A stretch of 64,000 nt of DNA from Metallyticus violacea (taxonomy: Eukaryota; Arthropoda; Insecta; Mantodea; Metallyticidae): the NCBI GenBank assembly GCA_030762175.1, contig CM060833.1, forward strand, positions 166,383,001 to 166,447,000, in the 5' to 3' direction. A program made the position numbers and the translations under genes. Position 1 is the stretch's first letter. Every line of letters starts with the position of its first letter. Below the pieces are notes generated by a model that saw only the letters and a list, made by a program, of their open reading frames with translations, was not told the DNA's origin and ran no database searches. Shown here piece by piece: positions 34,501 through 48,600 of this stretch.

Positions 34501-37500
34501 TCTCTAGTTTCAGATTCCTATACCAGTATTTTAGATTTCGTTTCAACCACTATTCCTTTTCTATCTAATTCTGTCAATGCTACTTGTTTTTGGTAGACCA
34601 AATGACTCTTAGAAAATATTCTATGTATTACATAAATTTTGTCCACAGCCTCTGATAATCCCAATTTCTACTCCATATAACATTTTTGATTCTACCACTG
34701 CTTCATATAACCTCTCCAACCAACCTACAGATATTACTGCTATCTTATATAAACATACTCTCATTCCTTTCATAGCTAATTTTTCTTTCTTACTAAGTGA
34801 CTCCCAGCTTCCATTAGTACTTTATCTCATTCCTAAATAATAAAATTCTTTCACTATTTCCAATTTCTCTACATTTAAATGCGATTTTTCATATTTTCTT
34901 AATCTGTTTTCTTTTTTAAATACATTATTTTAGATTTCTTAACATTAATTCTTATGACCCACTCGCTGCAGAATTTGCTGATTTGATTGCTTTCTGTAAC
35001 CTCTGCACCTACTATTAGATCATTCACATAAAGTAATTCTGGTATCTCTCTTTCTTTTTTTTATTTTATTCATCCTTATCATTTTACATGATATAGGACA
35101 TGTCCTGGAGCTACAGTTGCTATTTACGTGAGATGGTCTTCGTCCAGAGTATAATATAAACAATATGCAAGTTTAGTAATTATACTAGATTTATAATATG
35201 CCTTATTTAAAGTTCATATATTCACTTATTGAATAAAAGGTATGTTGTAGTAGAAAGGCTTTGACTTCTTTATTAAATTGTTGTATATTGGTTATTTCTT
35301 TGTTATTTAGTGGTAGTTTGTTATACATTTTAATGCCTACATTTGTGAGATTATTTTTTAAAATATTTGTCCTGCATATCTGAACATGAAGGTCATTTTG
35401 TTTCCTATCACTGGACTATGTGAGTTACTTTTTGCAATTCTTCATAAAATGTCATCAATAACTAAATAAAATAAGATGAACTCAACTTACATCCTTGTCT
35501 TAGCCCCAGCTTTTGATCAATTACATCTTTTATTCCATTTCTGTCACATCTAATACAAAATTGTATTATATTTCTTTACACCTATAACCAACTCTTTGCT
35601 TACATGCTTTTACTTAATTTCCATTATAATGCATTTCTATTGACAATATCGAATGTTTTTTTCAAAATCAGCATAGAACATATATACCCTTCCTCATTTG
35701 CCTGTGGTGCCTCAGTAGTAAAAACGGGCATATTAAACACCTTTCATTCAATTTGCAACTTACATATTTGCTTACTATTGTCTGTATTACCATTATGTTA
35801 TCTGCTGGTCTTCTCCTTCTTCTAAATACTGCTTGGAACTCAATTATAATCTTTCTGCCACTATCGGTATATATATTTTACTACTATAGATAGAAGGTTA
35901 ATTCCTCTATAGGTATAATTACCTGGTTAATTTATATCTCTCTTACATTTGTATAATATAACCACCATACTTATCTTCCAAGTTTCAAACATCACGTTGT
36001 TCTCTTTCACTTTTTTTCAGAACTCTTATCATTATTCTCATGCTCTCATATTTATTTTATAATTGATTTTCAATGACAAAAGCTTAACTCTATATTCTAA
36101 GAGCTATGAGACGCTCTGGTATTATCAATAATTTTGTCATTCTTTCATATGCTTAATTCTATTCCCTAAATTTATTTCTATTTTTCATTAAATTCTTAGG
36201 GAACCTTTGGCTATAGAGTTAATGCCTCATGTATAGTTCTTGAGAGTCTGGAAGCATTTCCTTCAAATTTTCTACCAATTCCAAACTAACTACAGCTGAT
36301 TCTTTACTAAAGCATCCAAGGCTGATGTTCGTTCTGAAGCAGAATGATTCAAGTCAACCATTCCTTGCTTATAAGCTACACTTGGGAGAAATAAACAATT
36401 TCCTTAGTTTGTTAGTGGAATGCCTGTTGAATTGTTCTTGATATAACAGGATTTAGTTATAAACCTTGTCCACTAGGCTATTAAGCATGTCACAGCAGAA
36501 ATGCTGATATCTCCATTCAAACTATTGTTAAAACATAATTTTTATACTGTGGAGAAATTTTTAGAAACTAAATTATAGAGTTATATATATATATATATAT
36601 TATATTATATAATACATATATATAATACATTTGTAGTTATGTATTAATATAAATTGATGAAGTCATATGTACAAACTACACATAATTAGTGAATAAAAAC
36701 CTTGAACCTAGAACTCTATAACCTGTGTTTACTTTATAAGTAGAGGAGACCGAAATTATTATCCTCTCTTGATTACAAGACATTATATTTGAAAAACATT
36801 TCTGATTCACATATTAATTTTTCCAATATATTGCTTTTTATTTCAAAATCCCCATGTTTTTTTGCTAGTTTCAGATTTTGTTGTAGAATGTTTAAGGATT
36901 GTGCAAATTTCATCTAGCTTCTCTTCTTTTTAAAAATGTATGTACATTTCTGGTTGATTTTCTTTTTCACTGCGTCAGTAGGTTCAGATTTGTCGTAAAG
37001 CCAAGAATTGCAGTTCAGCAAGGAGGGAATTGATCAGGAAAGTTTAAGAATAAGTTTTCCATTCATACAATGAGTTAATTTGTATTTAAAATAATTTTTA
37101 CACACTCTAGAGTCGACTATCTAAGCATAAAATTAATACATTTATTATATATATATATAAAATAACAGTAGCTAGAAAATCAGAAAAGAATAAAACACTA
37201 TGAAAAAGTCACAGATTTGTAACCGCTATATGTTGTACTGCTAGAGATCTTCTATGGCAAGATGACAAGTATATATATAATATTGCCATGAAACTGGCCA
37301 GAAAGCAATGTTAAAGTACATGACAAGGGGAGAAAATGGAATTGAAGTATGGGTACTCTCAGCTGCAGTACATCTAGTAGCTCAGGTGTAAAATACTGCA
37401 TAACAAAAAAATATTTATAACTAAAGGCTATACAAATGTAGACAATCTTGGTCTAAACTTCAATATTAGTTTTTAACATTTTTTTTTATTAGCTTCACAG

Positions 37501-40500
37501 CTTTCCTATTATTCTTTTTCAATTTCTTTCTCAATATTGCACATTTGCATAAAGTGATATTTGAAATACTGAATTGTATTAAAATTCTTGTGTTTAATTT
37601 TTTAAAATATATAATAAGTATAAAGATAATTAGGTATTGAGAAATTATCATTAACTTTGAATTACAACTGGGTCCAGACTCATTCAAATAAGTGTATCAC
37701 TTTCAGAAGAAATGTATCACTTAATACATAAATAAATGGGGTTCTGTTTAAATTACAAAGGATTCATGTGAATCCATTTGGATTCACCCAGATGTACCCT
37801 TGAAAGCATTTAATTTGAACGGTAATACTATATTGAGCAATAGTAGTGAAACACCCATAAACTTTTCTTCCAGAATTTTACAGGACTGGTGACTATGGAG
37901 TCAGCACTTCAACTGTTTGCACGACCTGATCTTCAACTGAATAGTACCTTTCAGGAACTAGTGAGGAATTATTTCTTTGCTGATATGGAGAGAATTGACT
38001 TTGGCAGCCCTGAACCTGCTGCAAAACTTGTGAATGAATGGGTATCTTGGAGGACAAAAGGCACCATTCCTAGTATAGTTTACCCAGGTAAATATCCAAT
38101 ATCATTCTCTACGAATACATTATAAGATAGAGCTTTCTATTTACATTATATCAAGAAAAGTCAAATATGATTAATAGAGGCTACTTAAAATATTAAAAAT
38201 TACACAGCCTAACAATTAAAGAGTATTTTTTCGAAAACATGGTTATATTCCTTGAATAAATTGTACTTATAAAGCTGTAGACCATTTCATTTTCAAGACA
38301 TGGTATAGGTATGTGGACAACAATTTCAGAGTATTTAGAAGAGTTGAATTTCATGAAGCATTCGTAATAAAATCCTTTTATACTATCATATTGTAATGTA
38401 ACTAATACCTCCTAATTTTAGAACTAAAGGAACTTCACCCAAGGTGGTTGAAGTGATACCTAGTATAAGGAATAATTTGGTACCTGAAAAATGTAAAAGT
38501 ACCTCATGTAGTATAACTATTCATATTCACATTAACACCAAGTAATTTGCATTGCTTGAATAATTTTGTAAATATATTTTATTAAATTGTGTGGTATGGC
38601 AAGACTGCTCTTACATTTACTTTGAAATTATTATAACCCAATAAAAGGGAAAGTTTCAAATCTACTCCCACATAATATCTGTGGAATAAGACCTATTATT
38701 CAGTTAATGAATTCACAAATGAATAATATATGATGTTTTTTTTTTTGAATGATTTATTTATGGACGCTCTTTAACAGCTCAGGTCATTAGCGTCCCATTC
38801 AACTCAGGGCGTGAAACGGCCGACAAATTTTGCTCAGAGGCCTCTCTTTCAGGCTTGAGGTTCTTTTTCGTGCCGTAAATGTACGACACGGGACCCGCGG
38901 CTTTACTTCCCTTCCGAAGGAAGCCATACGTAGGATTTTTACGCCCGAAAAAATCCATCGGCTCTGGCCGGAGATGAACCCGCGATCTTGGGTTTAGGAG
39001 GCAAGTATGGTAACCACTGCACCACCAGGACCGACAATGATGTTGTAAGATAACATAAAATATGGTAAAATATCACTTTATAGCATATGGCAATGTATGA
39101 AATGTTTTCTATTTTTGTTTTCTAGCTTAAATATTTTTACTATGTGTGTGAGATTGAGTATGTATGTTTATAAACTTAAAATATCTTCATCCCCATGTAG
39201 GTATCATTAATGTAAATTTATACATTCACTAATTCTGCTTTCTGCAGTTCTTATACTGTACAAGAACCTAATGGAATGTAAACCAACCTTAATCTCTTAA
39301 TCTTACACAAACTTAGGCTAGATTGAAACAACTAAGTTCAATTTGTTTTATGTTTACGGAATGTCGGAATCCACACAGTGAAACTTTTGTTAATCTTATT
39401 TTGATTTAAAGTAAAACACTAAAAATCATGTCGTCACATTAAAACTCTCTTTAAGTTTTATAAGTGTGTTTTTTATTTTTATAAGTGTGTTTGTGAAACT
39501 TACAGAGAGTTTTAATGTGACGACATGATTTTTAGTGTTTTACTTTAAATCAAAATAAGATCAATTTGTTTTACTTGAACAAATTATTTTAAGTCTTTTA
39601 CCTGAAATGTTCTAGTTGTGGCAATATGTGCATTGACTGAACTGTATATATAGCTTTCCTGCATAACTGATTTGGTTCTGGTGGTGTAATGGTAACCATA
39701 CTTGCATTCTAAACCCAAGATCGCGGGTTCAAACCCACCAGGATAAATAGATATTTTGGGCGTAAAAATCCTAAGTATGGCTCGCTTCAGAAGGGAAGTA
39801 AAGTTGTTGGTCCCATTTACAGCACAAAAAAGAATCTCATGCCTGAAAGAAGAGGCCTCTGAGCAAAATTCTGCTGTTTCAAGCCCTGAAAAGAATGGGA
39901 CGCTGATGATCTGAGATGTTAAAGAGCATCTATAAATAAACCAAATTAACTGCATAACTGAGTAAGTATGTAGTATATAATGTGTAGTATATCTGTTTTA
40001 TTTTGTCGCATGTGATAGTTATATGTAGTGCAAATTAAGAAAATGATCATATAGGAACATCTTATAATTTTTGCAAAATAAATATATTGCTTCTGAATTT
40101 ATTATGCATATGTAAATAAAAATTCTTAAACGTGTGGAGCTAATCTAAAGAAAGAATATTAGGAAAGTCAAGAAGTAAAGGCAGTTTTTTTTTTTAATTT
40201 ACTAACATGAACATTCAAATGAGCTTAAGAGGCAATTCATTTATCAAGATATTTGCCTTATAGTTGCACATATTTCCATAGTGGCCCACTTCAGACTTCA
40301 AGTATCTTTATTGGTCCTGTTTTCATGACTTTATCATCCTTTACATATTTTTATTGCTGATTTCCAATGATGGATTTAAATTCTATGAAATGGTGGATTT
40401 AAAAATTATAAGAACTGGAGATTGTTTGAATTTTGGAATTTATAGAAAAGAAACACACACACAAAACTACATTAAAAATGAGAGTTATAACCCTATTCCA

Positions 40501-42552
40501 CATAAATATGAAGTTTTTCACAGTTTAGCACACAGATTGACGAATATTCCACTCACAGAAGCAGAGTACAGAATAGATACAAACAAATAATAAAGACAGC
40601 TATAATCAATAGTTTCAACAAAGACACAGTGATAAAAATTATCAATAAATCTAAAAGACAAAAAGGGATAAGGGAAGTTTCCACATTGAAAAACACAAAA
40701 GAAGAATACAAATTCAAAAGTTTCACCTACCATCCAATTTACCTCAACAAGTTCAAGAAAATCTTCAAAGAACATGGGATAATGTTAGCCCCAAGGAACA
40801 GATACAACATCAAGAATTTATTAGGTTGCACAGTAAAAGACCCAACATCAACAGAACAGAAATCAGGAATTTACGAAATAAAACGTGCAGATTGTGAACA
40901 GAGCTACATAGGCAAAACAAAGAGAAGTTTGGAAATTCAGAGGAAAGAACATTTTAGGAATATTTGGTTTAAACAGGTGGATAAATCAGCAGTAGCAGCT
41001 CACTTTTGGACAAAAATCCATGAAATAAAACCGGGAATTAAACTGCTGAAACATCTTCACAACCCATTGGAGTTATCCACTTGGGAAAAAATTTTCATAT
41101 TAAAAAATAGAGAAAACCTAATGAATTTCGGGTTTCCTCCTATGGATGAACTCAGCAACTCCCTACTTCAACCAACAGAGGCCACCACAAGAACATCTGT
41201 TTGTCCAGCCATCGTTTCGAGTAATGGCGGTTCAGTGAGCAACTGAAGATGGGAGAGATTCTCCCGAAACGCATCTTACTTTTACGTAAGTAAGTGGAGT
41301 TTAGTGTAAAAAATGAATACCTAAGTTTAGATCACCAACTGTAATGCTACATGTATTCACTTTCTAGAGCAATTTCCAATATCTGAAGCTCAATAATTCA
41401 ATAATTTTAATATAATTTCACTACCACCATTCCCAGACCAATGACATTTTTCATAATCATAAAGATATTCTTTATTCCTAAAATCTATCTAAATTATATA
41501 TCTTTCAACTGACCATTTCCATTTCATTTTTACCTTCCATAAAAAATCCCATAATTTGGGTATCTGTTCAGGATCTTCAAAGATCTTTTCAATAAAATTC
41601 CTTTATTCCTCATTAACCATTTCTTACTAATTAAACTTTCCCTCCAAACATTTGTGGCTTTCCATTGAAAGATAGATTAATTTTATATCTATTATGATGG
41701 AAGAGATTCGTAAACTTTTAACAATAATGCAACTGGCCGAATTATTAATTCTTGAAAATCCTGCTATTGCTAACAGTGTTTCTGGTCTTAGTACAGTTCT
41801 ACAACTCTTCCTCAATTTACCTGTCCCTACAGCAATACTTACTCATTCAGTAAGGTAAAAGAGATTGAGTTCATTATCTGTACTCTCCATTGAAAATGAA
41901 GAAAGCAGAAAATTGACATCTAGAAAGTCGTCACTGAGTTTCTGTCCATTGTTGTCGTAGGATATGAGAAGGAGGATCCAGGAACATTTTTTGCAGAGAG
42001 GCCCCATGCATTCTTAGTTACATATACTTGGATCTGATGCTGATATCCATTTCCTGGCCAGAACTCCTAAAGAAATGCACCTGTTTTCACAAATAATGGC
42101 ATGAGCCTGACCTGCTTCCGCACCAAAAAATGGCTATGATAGGGTGATCATAGTGGTGCCCATGTACTGATGTTCACTTTATTAAATACATCTGCCCAGT
42201 CACACATCCTTCTCCACTAATGTCAAAATTTTCAAATGTTGCAGCATTTTTCCATAAATTTTAGAGATTTCTCATCTCAGAAATTTGTCGTTCAACTATG
42301 GTGCAAACAGCTAAAGGCACTGCCATTATGTATATGTTGCATTTCCAAGTTTTATGCTATGTCAACTAATGGACATTTTCAACATCTTTTTTAAAAATGT
42401 GTCTTCCTTAAATGGGAGTCTACAATCTTTAAACTTTTTATTTATTGGAGTTCTATCAATATTTTGTCATTTTTTGAAACATACTTTTATCATTATCAGT
42501 TTACAAAGGATTTTTAATAACTTTTCTTGTATCTTAAAGCAAATGTATGACA

Positions 42553-42612
<60 letters not shown>

Positions 42613-45600
42613 AGTTTACAGCAGCAGGGTATATTATTTAACCCAGTCATGGTGAACATATACATTATAGTAATGCATGCATGCACAATTGCTTAACTAT
42701 CAACTTAATATACCTATATATATGTACCACCACTCTATTTTTATAAAACAAAATAATGATTTTAATCTACCTAAGAAAATAATGATAGTTTAATCTGAAT
42801 TATGGTTGATAAACAGTAAGACATTTATTCTTCATTAGACAGTTAGTTGATTTAATACGCTTATGTTCCACTTACTAGTGAATTATACAGAACATATTTC
42901 ATAGGCCTTCACTTGCATGCTGTGTGTCAACTGCTGGATTCATTATTGGTTGAATGGACTTGGTATAGCTCTCATGGACATTTTATGAACTTTTGGGTTA
43001 ATTTGTCTTCTGTTGGGATCTCAATCATAAACTTAACTTCAAGATCCCAACAGTAGACAAATTAATCCAAAAGTTCATAAAATTTCTACGAGAGCTACAC
43101 CAAGTCCATTCAATTAACCATGAACCCGCAGTCGACACAAGCTGATGATGCAGGCATAGGCCTGTGAAACATGTTCTGCATAATTCAATGGTAAATGGAG
43201 CATAAGAGTATTGAATCCACTTACTGTCTAATTAAGAATAAATTAATTGCTTCCTACATTAGTTCTAACACAAAATTTATTTTGAATTTAAGCAAAACAT
43301 GTCAAATCAATGAATCAATCAAAGCAATCAAATCAATCATACTGTGCAATACATACATTTCTGCAAACTACTAACCACTAATTTTTGTTTATATTTCAGA
43401 GGACATTACGCCAGACACTGTGCTGATACTTGTTAGTGCCCTATGGTTTGCAGCTTCTTGGGAGACACCCTTCTCTAAGCATGCCACAGCCCCACTGGAC
43501 TTCTACCCTGTTAATGGGCCTGCATACAGTACACAAACCATGTACATGGAACTGTTGGCACCAGCAGGAATTATTCCCGCACTAGGTGCAAAATGGATTT
43601 CCATACCTCTTAAGGTAAGAATTGCAAAGACTATATACTATATACTGACCAAAACCTTTGTCTTTGCCTGCTTTGAAAATTCCTAAGGATATACTCTATC
43701 TATGCCGCTGAGGCCCAAATTAAATACCAAAACCTTACTTATCTAGAAGTATTTTTTTGCAGAGTTGTTTTGGATCAACTAAAATAAAAAGTTTACAATT
43801 AATCTAAACAGTTAAGAAATTTAAGTGAAATTAAGATTTTAGCACATCTCTCTCTTTGACTTAACATTATTGACTTCTTTAAATAGCCTTAAGAACTCTC
43901 ATGCTGGAGAGCAAAATGAGTACGGAATAACCTCCATACCACTTTTTTTTTTTTTTTTGATATGATGCCCTCTAGGTTTTTCTTGATAACCTTAAAGGGA
44001 CATTTCTTACAAACATACAAACAAAATCAGATATGTAGATGATGTGTTTGCCATTGTACAAGATAGATTTATGGAAGATGCATTGAAACTGTTGAACTTG
44101 CAAGAACCAACCATAAAATTCACCATGGAAACCGAGGTTAATAATACTTTACCTTTTCTGGACCTAAGGATAATAAAAAGGAATAAAGATATAGAATTTG
44201 GTATATACAGAAAGGACACGCATAATACCGACAATTACATAAAAGCAAAAGGTTTCAACCCCAGACCTCACAAGGAAGCAGCTTTCAATAGTATGACATA
44301 TAGGCTAGTTAATACACCACTCAGTAAAGAAGAATACAGGAAAGAATACACACACATAATACACACAGCAGAAATAAATGGATTTAACAAACAAATGGTA
44401 GATAAAAAAATAAAAAGGAAATTAAACTAATCACTACACTCAGTTCTTCACTTAAAGAAAACACTTATCAAAAATTCACATATCACCCTTTTGTTAACCA
44501 TAAATTCCAAAAAAATTTCAAAAAGTATAACATTACTCTGGCACCAATAAACAGATATAGTGTTGGTAAATTATTAAATTATTGAATCTAAATAAAATTA
44601 AACAAAAAAAGAAGAAAGAAGAAAATTCAGGTATATATAGAATTAATTGGAAAGATTGTGACAAAATATACACAGGAAAAACAAAGAGAAATCTGGGGAT
44701 AAGATTAAAGGAACAATGGAGAAATATTAGACACAAACAAGTAGAAAAATCTGCAGTGGCTGCACATTTTTGGAATGAAAATCATGAAATAGAGAAGGAC
44801 ATAACATTACTAAAAACAATTCAACATCCGAAAGAACTTAATATATGGGAAAAAATTTACATAAAAAAATATGAATCCAAACTTATGAATTTTGATATAC
44901 CGGAAGCAGACAACATATTGTTTAAGTTCATTAACAGACCACCAGAGCAAACATAGCAACATACATACCTTGCTGAAATTGACTCCTCAGTCGTCATTTT
45001 GGTTGACAATGTGAGGAATGTACCTCACGAAACATGTACCAAAATTACTTTTATAAGTGTGTTTGTGAAACTTAAAGAGAGTTTTAATGTGATGACATGA
45101 TTTTTAGTGTTTTACTTTAAATCAAAATAAGATAAACAAAATTAGTTTACTTTGTCTTTGCCTTTGGTGGTGTGAGTTTGAGGGTGATGTGAGCATTCAA
45201 TGAAATGAAATAATCTCTGCTGTTTGTTCTGATGTCTAAATTTATGGAATATAGGGTTATATTATCGATGTATCTATGTAAAATGTTATTAATTGAACTC
45301 CATGAATATTGAACAACATAATGATAATGATAAAAGTTAACCTGGATATAACTGCCTTTCTTTGAAACTCTAAAATTTGGAACATAATTATAATATTGAC
45401 TTTGATATGAATGTGGTCAAACTGATGGTGTCAGGGCTTTACATTAAACACAACACAATGTGAAATCTCACTATATTTCTTGATATTATCTACAGGCCTG
45501 CATAAAAATAAATTGTAGTACTTATTTAGAACTTCCATCTTTGACAATACATATTTAATATTCAATAGTTTGAAAAAGGAGTAATTCAAGAAAATGGAAG

Positions 45601-48600
45601 TAGAGTTTGATTAAAGCCCCATGACTTCAGGCAGTGTTGAAAAGATGAGGATTGGTCCTAGAAACTGTGATGAAATTTTATAAAGAAAAAAAACTTATGG
45701 AATTGTTAAGTTGAATTGTGGGAGAGACAAAAGTAAAGCACAAAAGCATGGGAGAGAATTTTCATTTTAAAAAATAAGAAGAACTTAATGAATTTTGATT
45801 TTCCGCTGCTGATGAACTCAGCAAGTTTCTACTGGAACCACAAGATACCACCACAAGAGCAAACGGGTGTCCATCCCCCATTTTGAACAACGGCAAATAA
45901 TTTTGAAGTGGTATTGAAAAACCGAGAATGTTGAAGTTCAAAGGCCTTGGAGATGTGTGTACAGAACTGAGCAACCAATGAGAGTAACAATTGCATGCAT
46001 TCGAGACAAATTTGAGACTCATGGTACCGTATACCATAGAAAACCAGCTACACTGGCAGCACTTCGGGAAGAAATTGAAATGGCATGTGCTGCAATCGCT
46101 GAGGACACTTTCGCAAACGTTGCTCAATTAGTAGTTCAACATACTCAGAAGTGTATCGATGCCGATGGTGGTCATTTTGAGCAACTGTTGTAACTGTAAA
46201 AGTCTAAGATGATTAGTGCTCATCATTTTCTGTTTGTGTGAATTCAGTTTTGTTATGTTAACACAGTTTTTTCTTTGTTTGAAGTGTGTACACATTTTGG
46301 CAACCTCTGTATTTAAAAGTAACATTCAATATTATAATGAGGCAGGGTGGAGACTTCACCATGTTGTTGGTATTGCCTGAAAGCTACTCTCCCATGGCCG
46401 TGGAAAGTCTACTGAAGGCAATGCAGCCTCAGCTCCTAAGGCAGCTCATGGAAGCCAACAAAGCTGAGACCAAATCAGTTAAACTCTGGCTGCCAAAGTT
46501 CAACTTTCAATCAGAGTTTTCTATGGTGCCCATTCTGCAAAAGGTTAGTAGGTACAAAGTCTATTCCTTTTATTTTATAACAACGGCTCAACATGATTGA
46601 GATTAGAGTGAAATGAATGTTATATACACTTTCTAATAGTACCTTTGAAATGTCCTCAAATGCAGCAACACTGCATTTATTTTGGGTGTGCCAAATATTT
46701 ACTACATACCTGAATGAAATGAGGTGCCTATATAGATAGCTATGCCATTCAGACAAAGTGTGGTAACGTGCCATTCTCTTTTTTTAATTTTGGTCAAAGA
46801 TTGTAAATTCTTTTATTATATAGAGAAACTATTCATAGCAATTTATGCCACATTAGAGACTGAAAAATAGCTATTTGTAAACGTATTTACTTCATTGCAA
46901 TAACATTTATAATTATAGAAGAACGTATGTAGGAAAACATTCTTAAATATTAATGGATTTGAATTTACCACTGGTAAGGTTAGGTGCTAAAGTATTTTTT
47001 GTTTGTTATACTCAACAATAATTCAGTTTAGTTAATTTGAATGATAAGGAATGCAACAAAACTTAAATTTAATGCTTGTATGAGAACTAGAACAGCAGCA
47101 ATGATGAGTATATTAAAATGAAATCTGAACTTTTAAAGATAGTTATTATAACATGTTAAAAATCAACTGAAAATATCTAAAGAATTTATAATCATACTAT
47201 GAATGAACTCTAATGACATTGAGATTTACATTGCATTGACAAAGAGAAATAAAGACATAAGATGCCATTATAACACAATGATTTTAAATTTAATTAAATA
47301 GTTAACACTAATTTGAGCTATTTTAGTAATGTTAACTATTTAATTCAGAATTTTAATGACATCTTATACCTTTCTTTCTCATTACATCCATACAGTATAA
47401 TCGTGAAGTCACTAGAGTAAATTCACAGTACATACCATTTAGATATTCTCGACCTATTTACTGCCACATTTTTAAAAGTTTGCATTTTCATTTTAATACA
47501 CTCATCCTTGCTGCTGCTGTACTAATATAGGCAAATCACCTCTTGTGAAAATTGCAACTTCATGAAGGAATATGTAAATATAATTAACTTTGTACCATAT
47601 ATTACTAATAATGGTATAAATAAGTAATTAACAGTTTAAACCGTTATAGCAATATAAAAAAGAACACTCGCCAATATCTTGTGACTGTAATACAGACAAT
47701 TATACTTTTGGAATCATGGAGGCTTTGGATACGATGATGAGAAAGAACCTGCAAGGCTGCCTGCTTATAAATATACAGTTCATTGGCTGCAGGGCTGCTG
47801 GAGAATTTCAGTGGTTTACTTTTCAGTATCCAAATTCCAGACAAGTTAAATAGGTTGCATTTACCATGCTATGAAGAAGGTTTGAACATCTCTAGCAATA
47901 TGTGATTAGGCATTGTCCCTCCGAAATATTGCATCAGGATATACTTAAGGGCCTCTACAACTTTCCCGCCTTTGAGAACAATTCGCAACAGCCAAGATTG
48001 AAAATAATGCTCAATAATGTCCCAAAACATCATGCCTGCTGTTTCAGGAGGATAACAATATAATCTGTTCATTTTATTTTGACCTTGATAGTTGTTGGGA
48101 CAAAGACTAAAGTAAATGGAAAAATTACTAAATTTAATTTCAAGAAGTAATAAGCACCACTTGTTAGAAAAAAAACTAAGGGCATATTAAATGTGTAATG
48201 GAAATGCATGAACAAAACACATATTTTGTTTTATATATTGTGATTATTGCTTGCCAATATCTCTTTATTATGACTAAAAACATGCACATCACAAAACTGT
48301 TAGTTTAACCTTAAAAAAATTACTGCATAATCGTTACAGCTTGGAGTGCATGCAGTGTTTGACCAGGTAGCAGCAGATTTGAGCCACCTGGCCATGGTGC
48401 AGGGCCAAACAATCTGGGTATCTGGAGTGCTACACAAGGCAACCATTGCCGTAGATGAGGAAGGCGTGATTGCTTCTGCAGCTACAGGTAAGCAGACCTG
48501 TGAGCACAATAATATATTTATTGGGTGAATATTTTTATGTACAGTAAACATTTTCTCCTCATTTATAGGTTCTCTTAATTTTCAAGTGCATTTTTTACCA

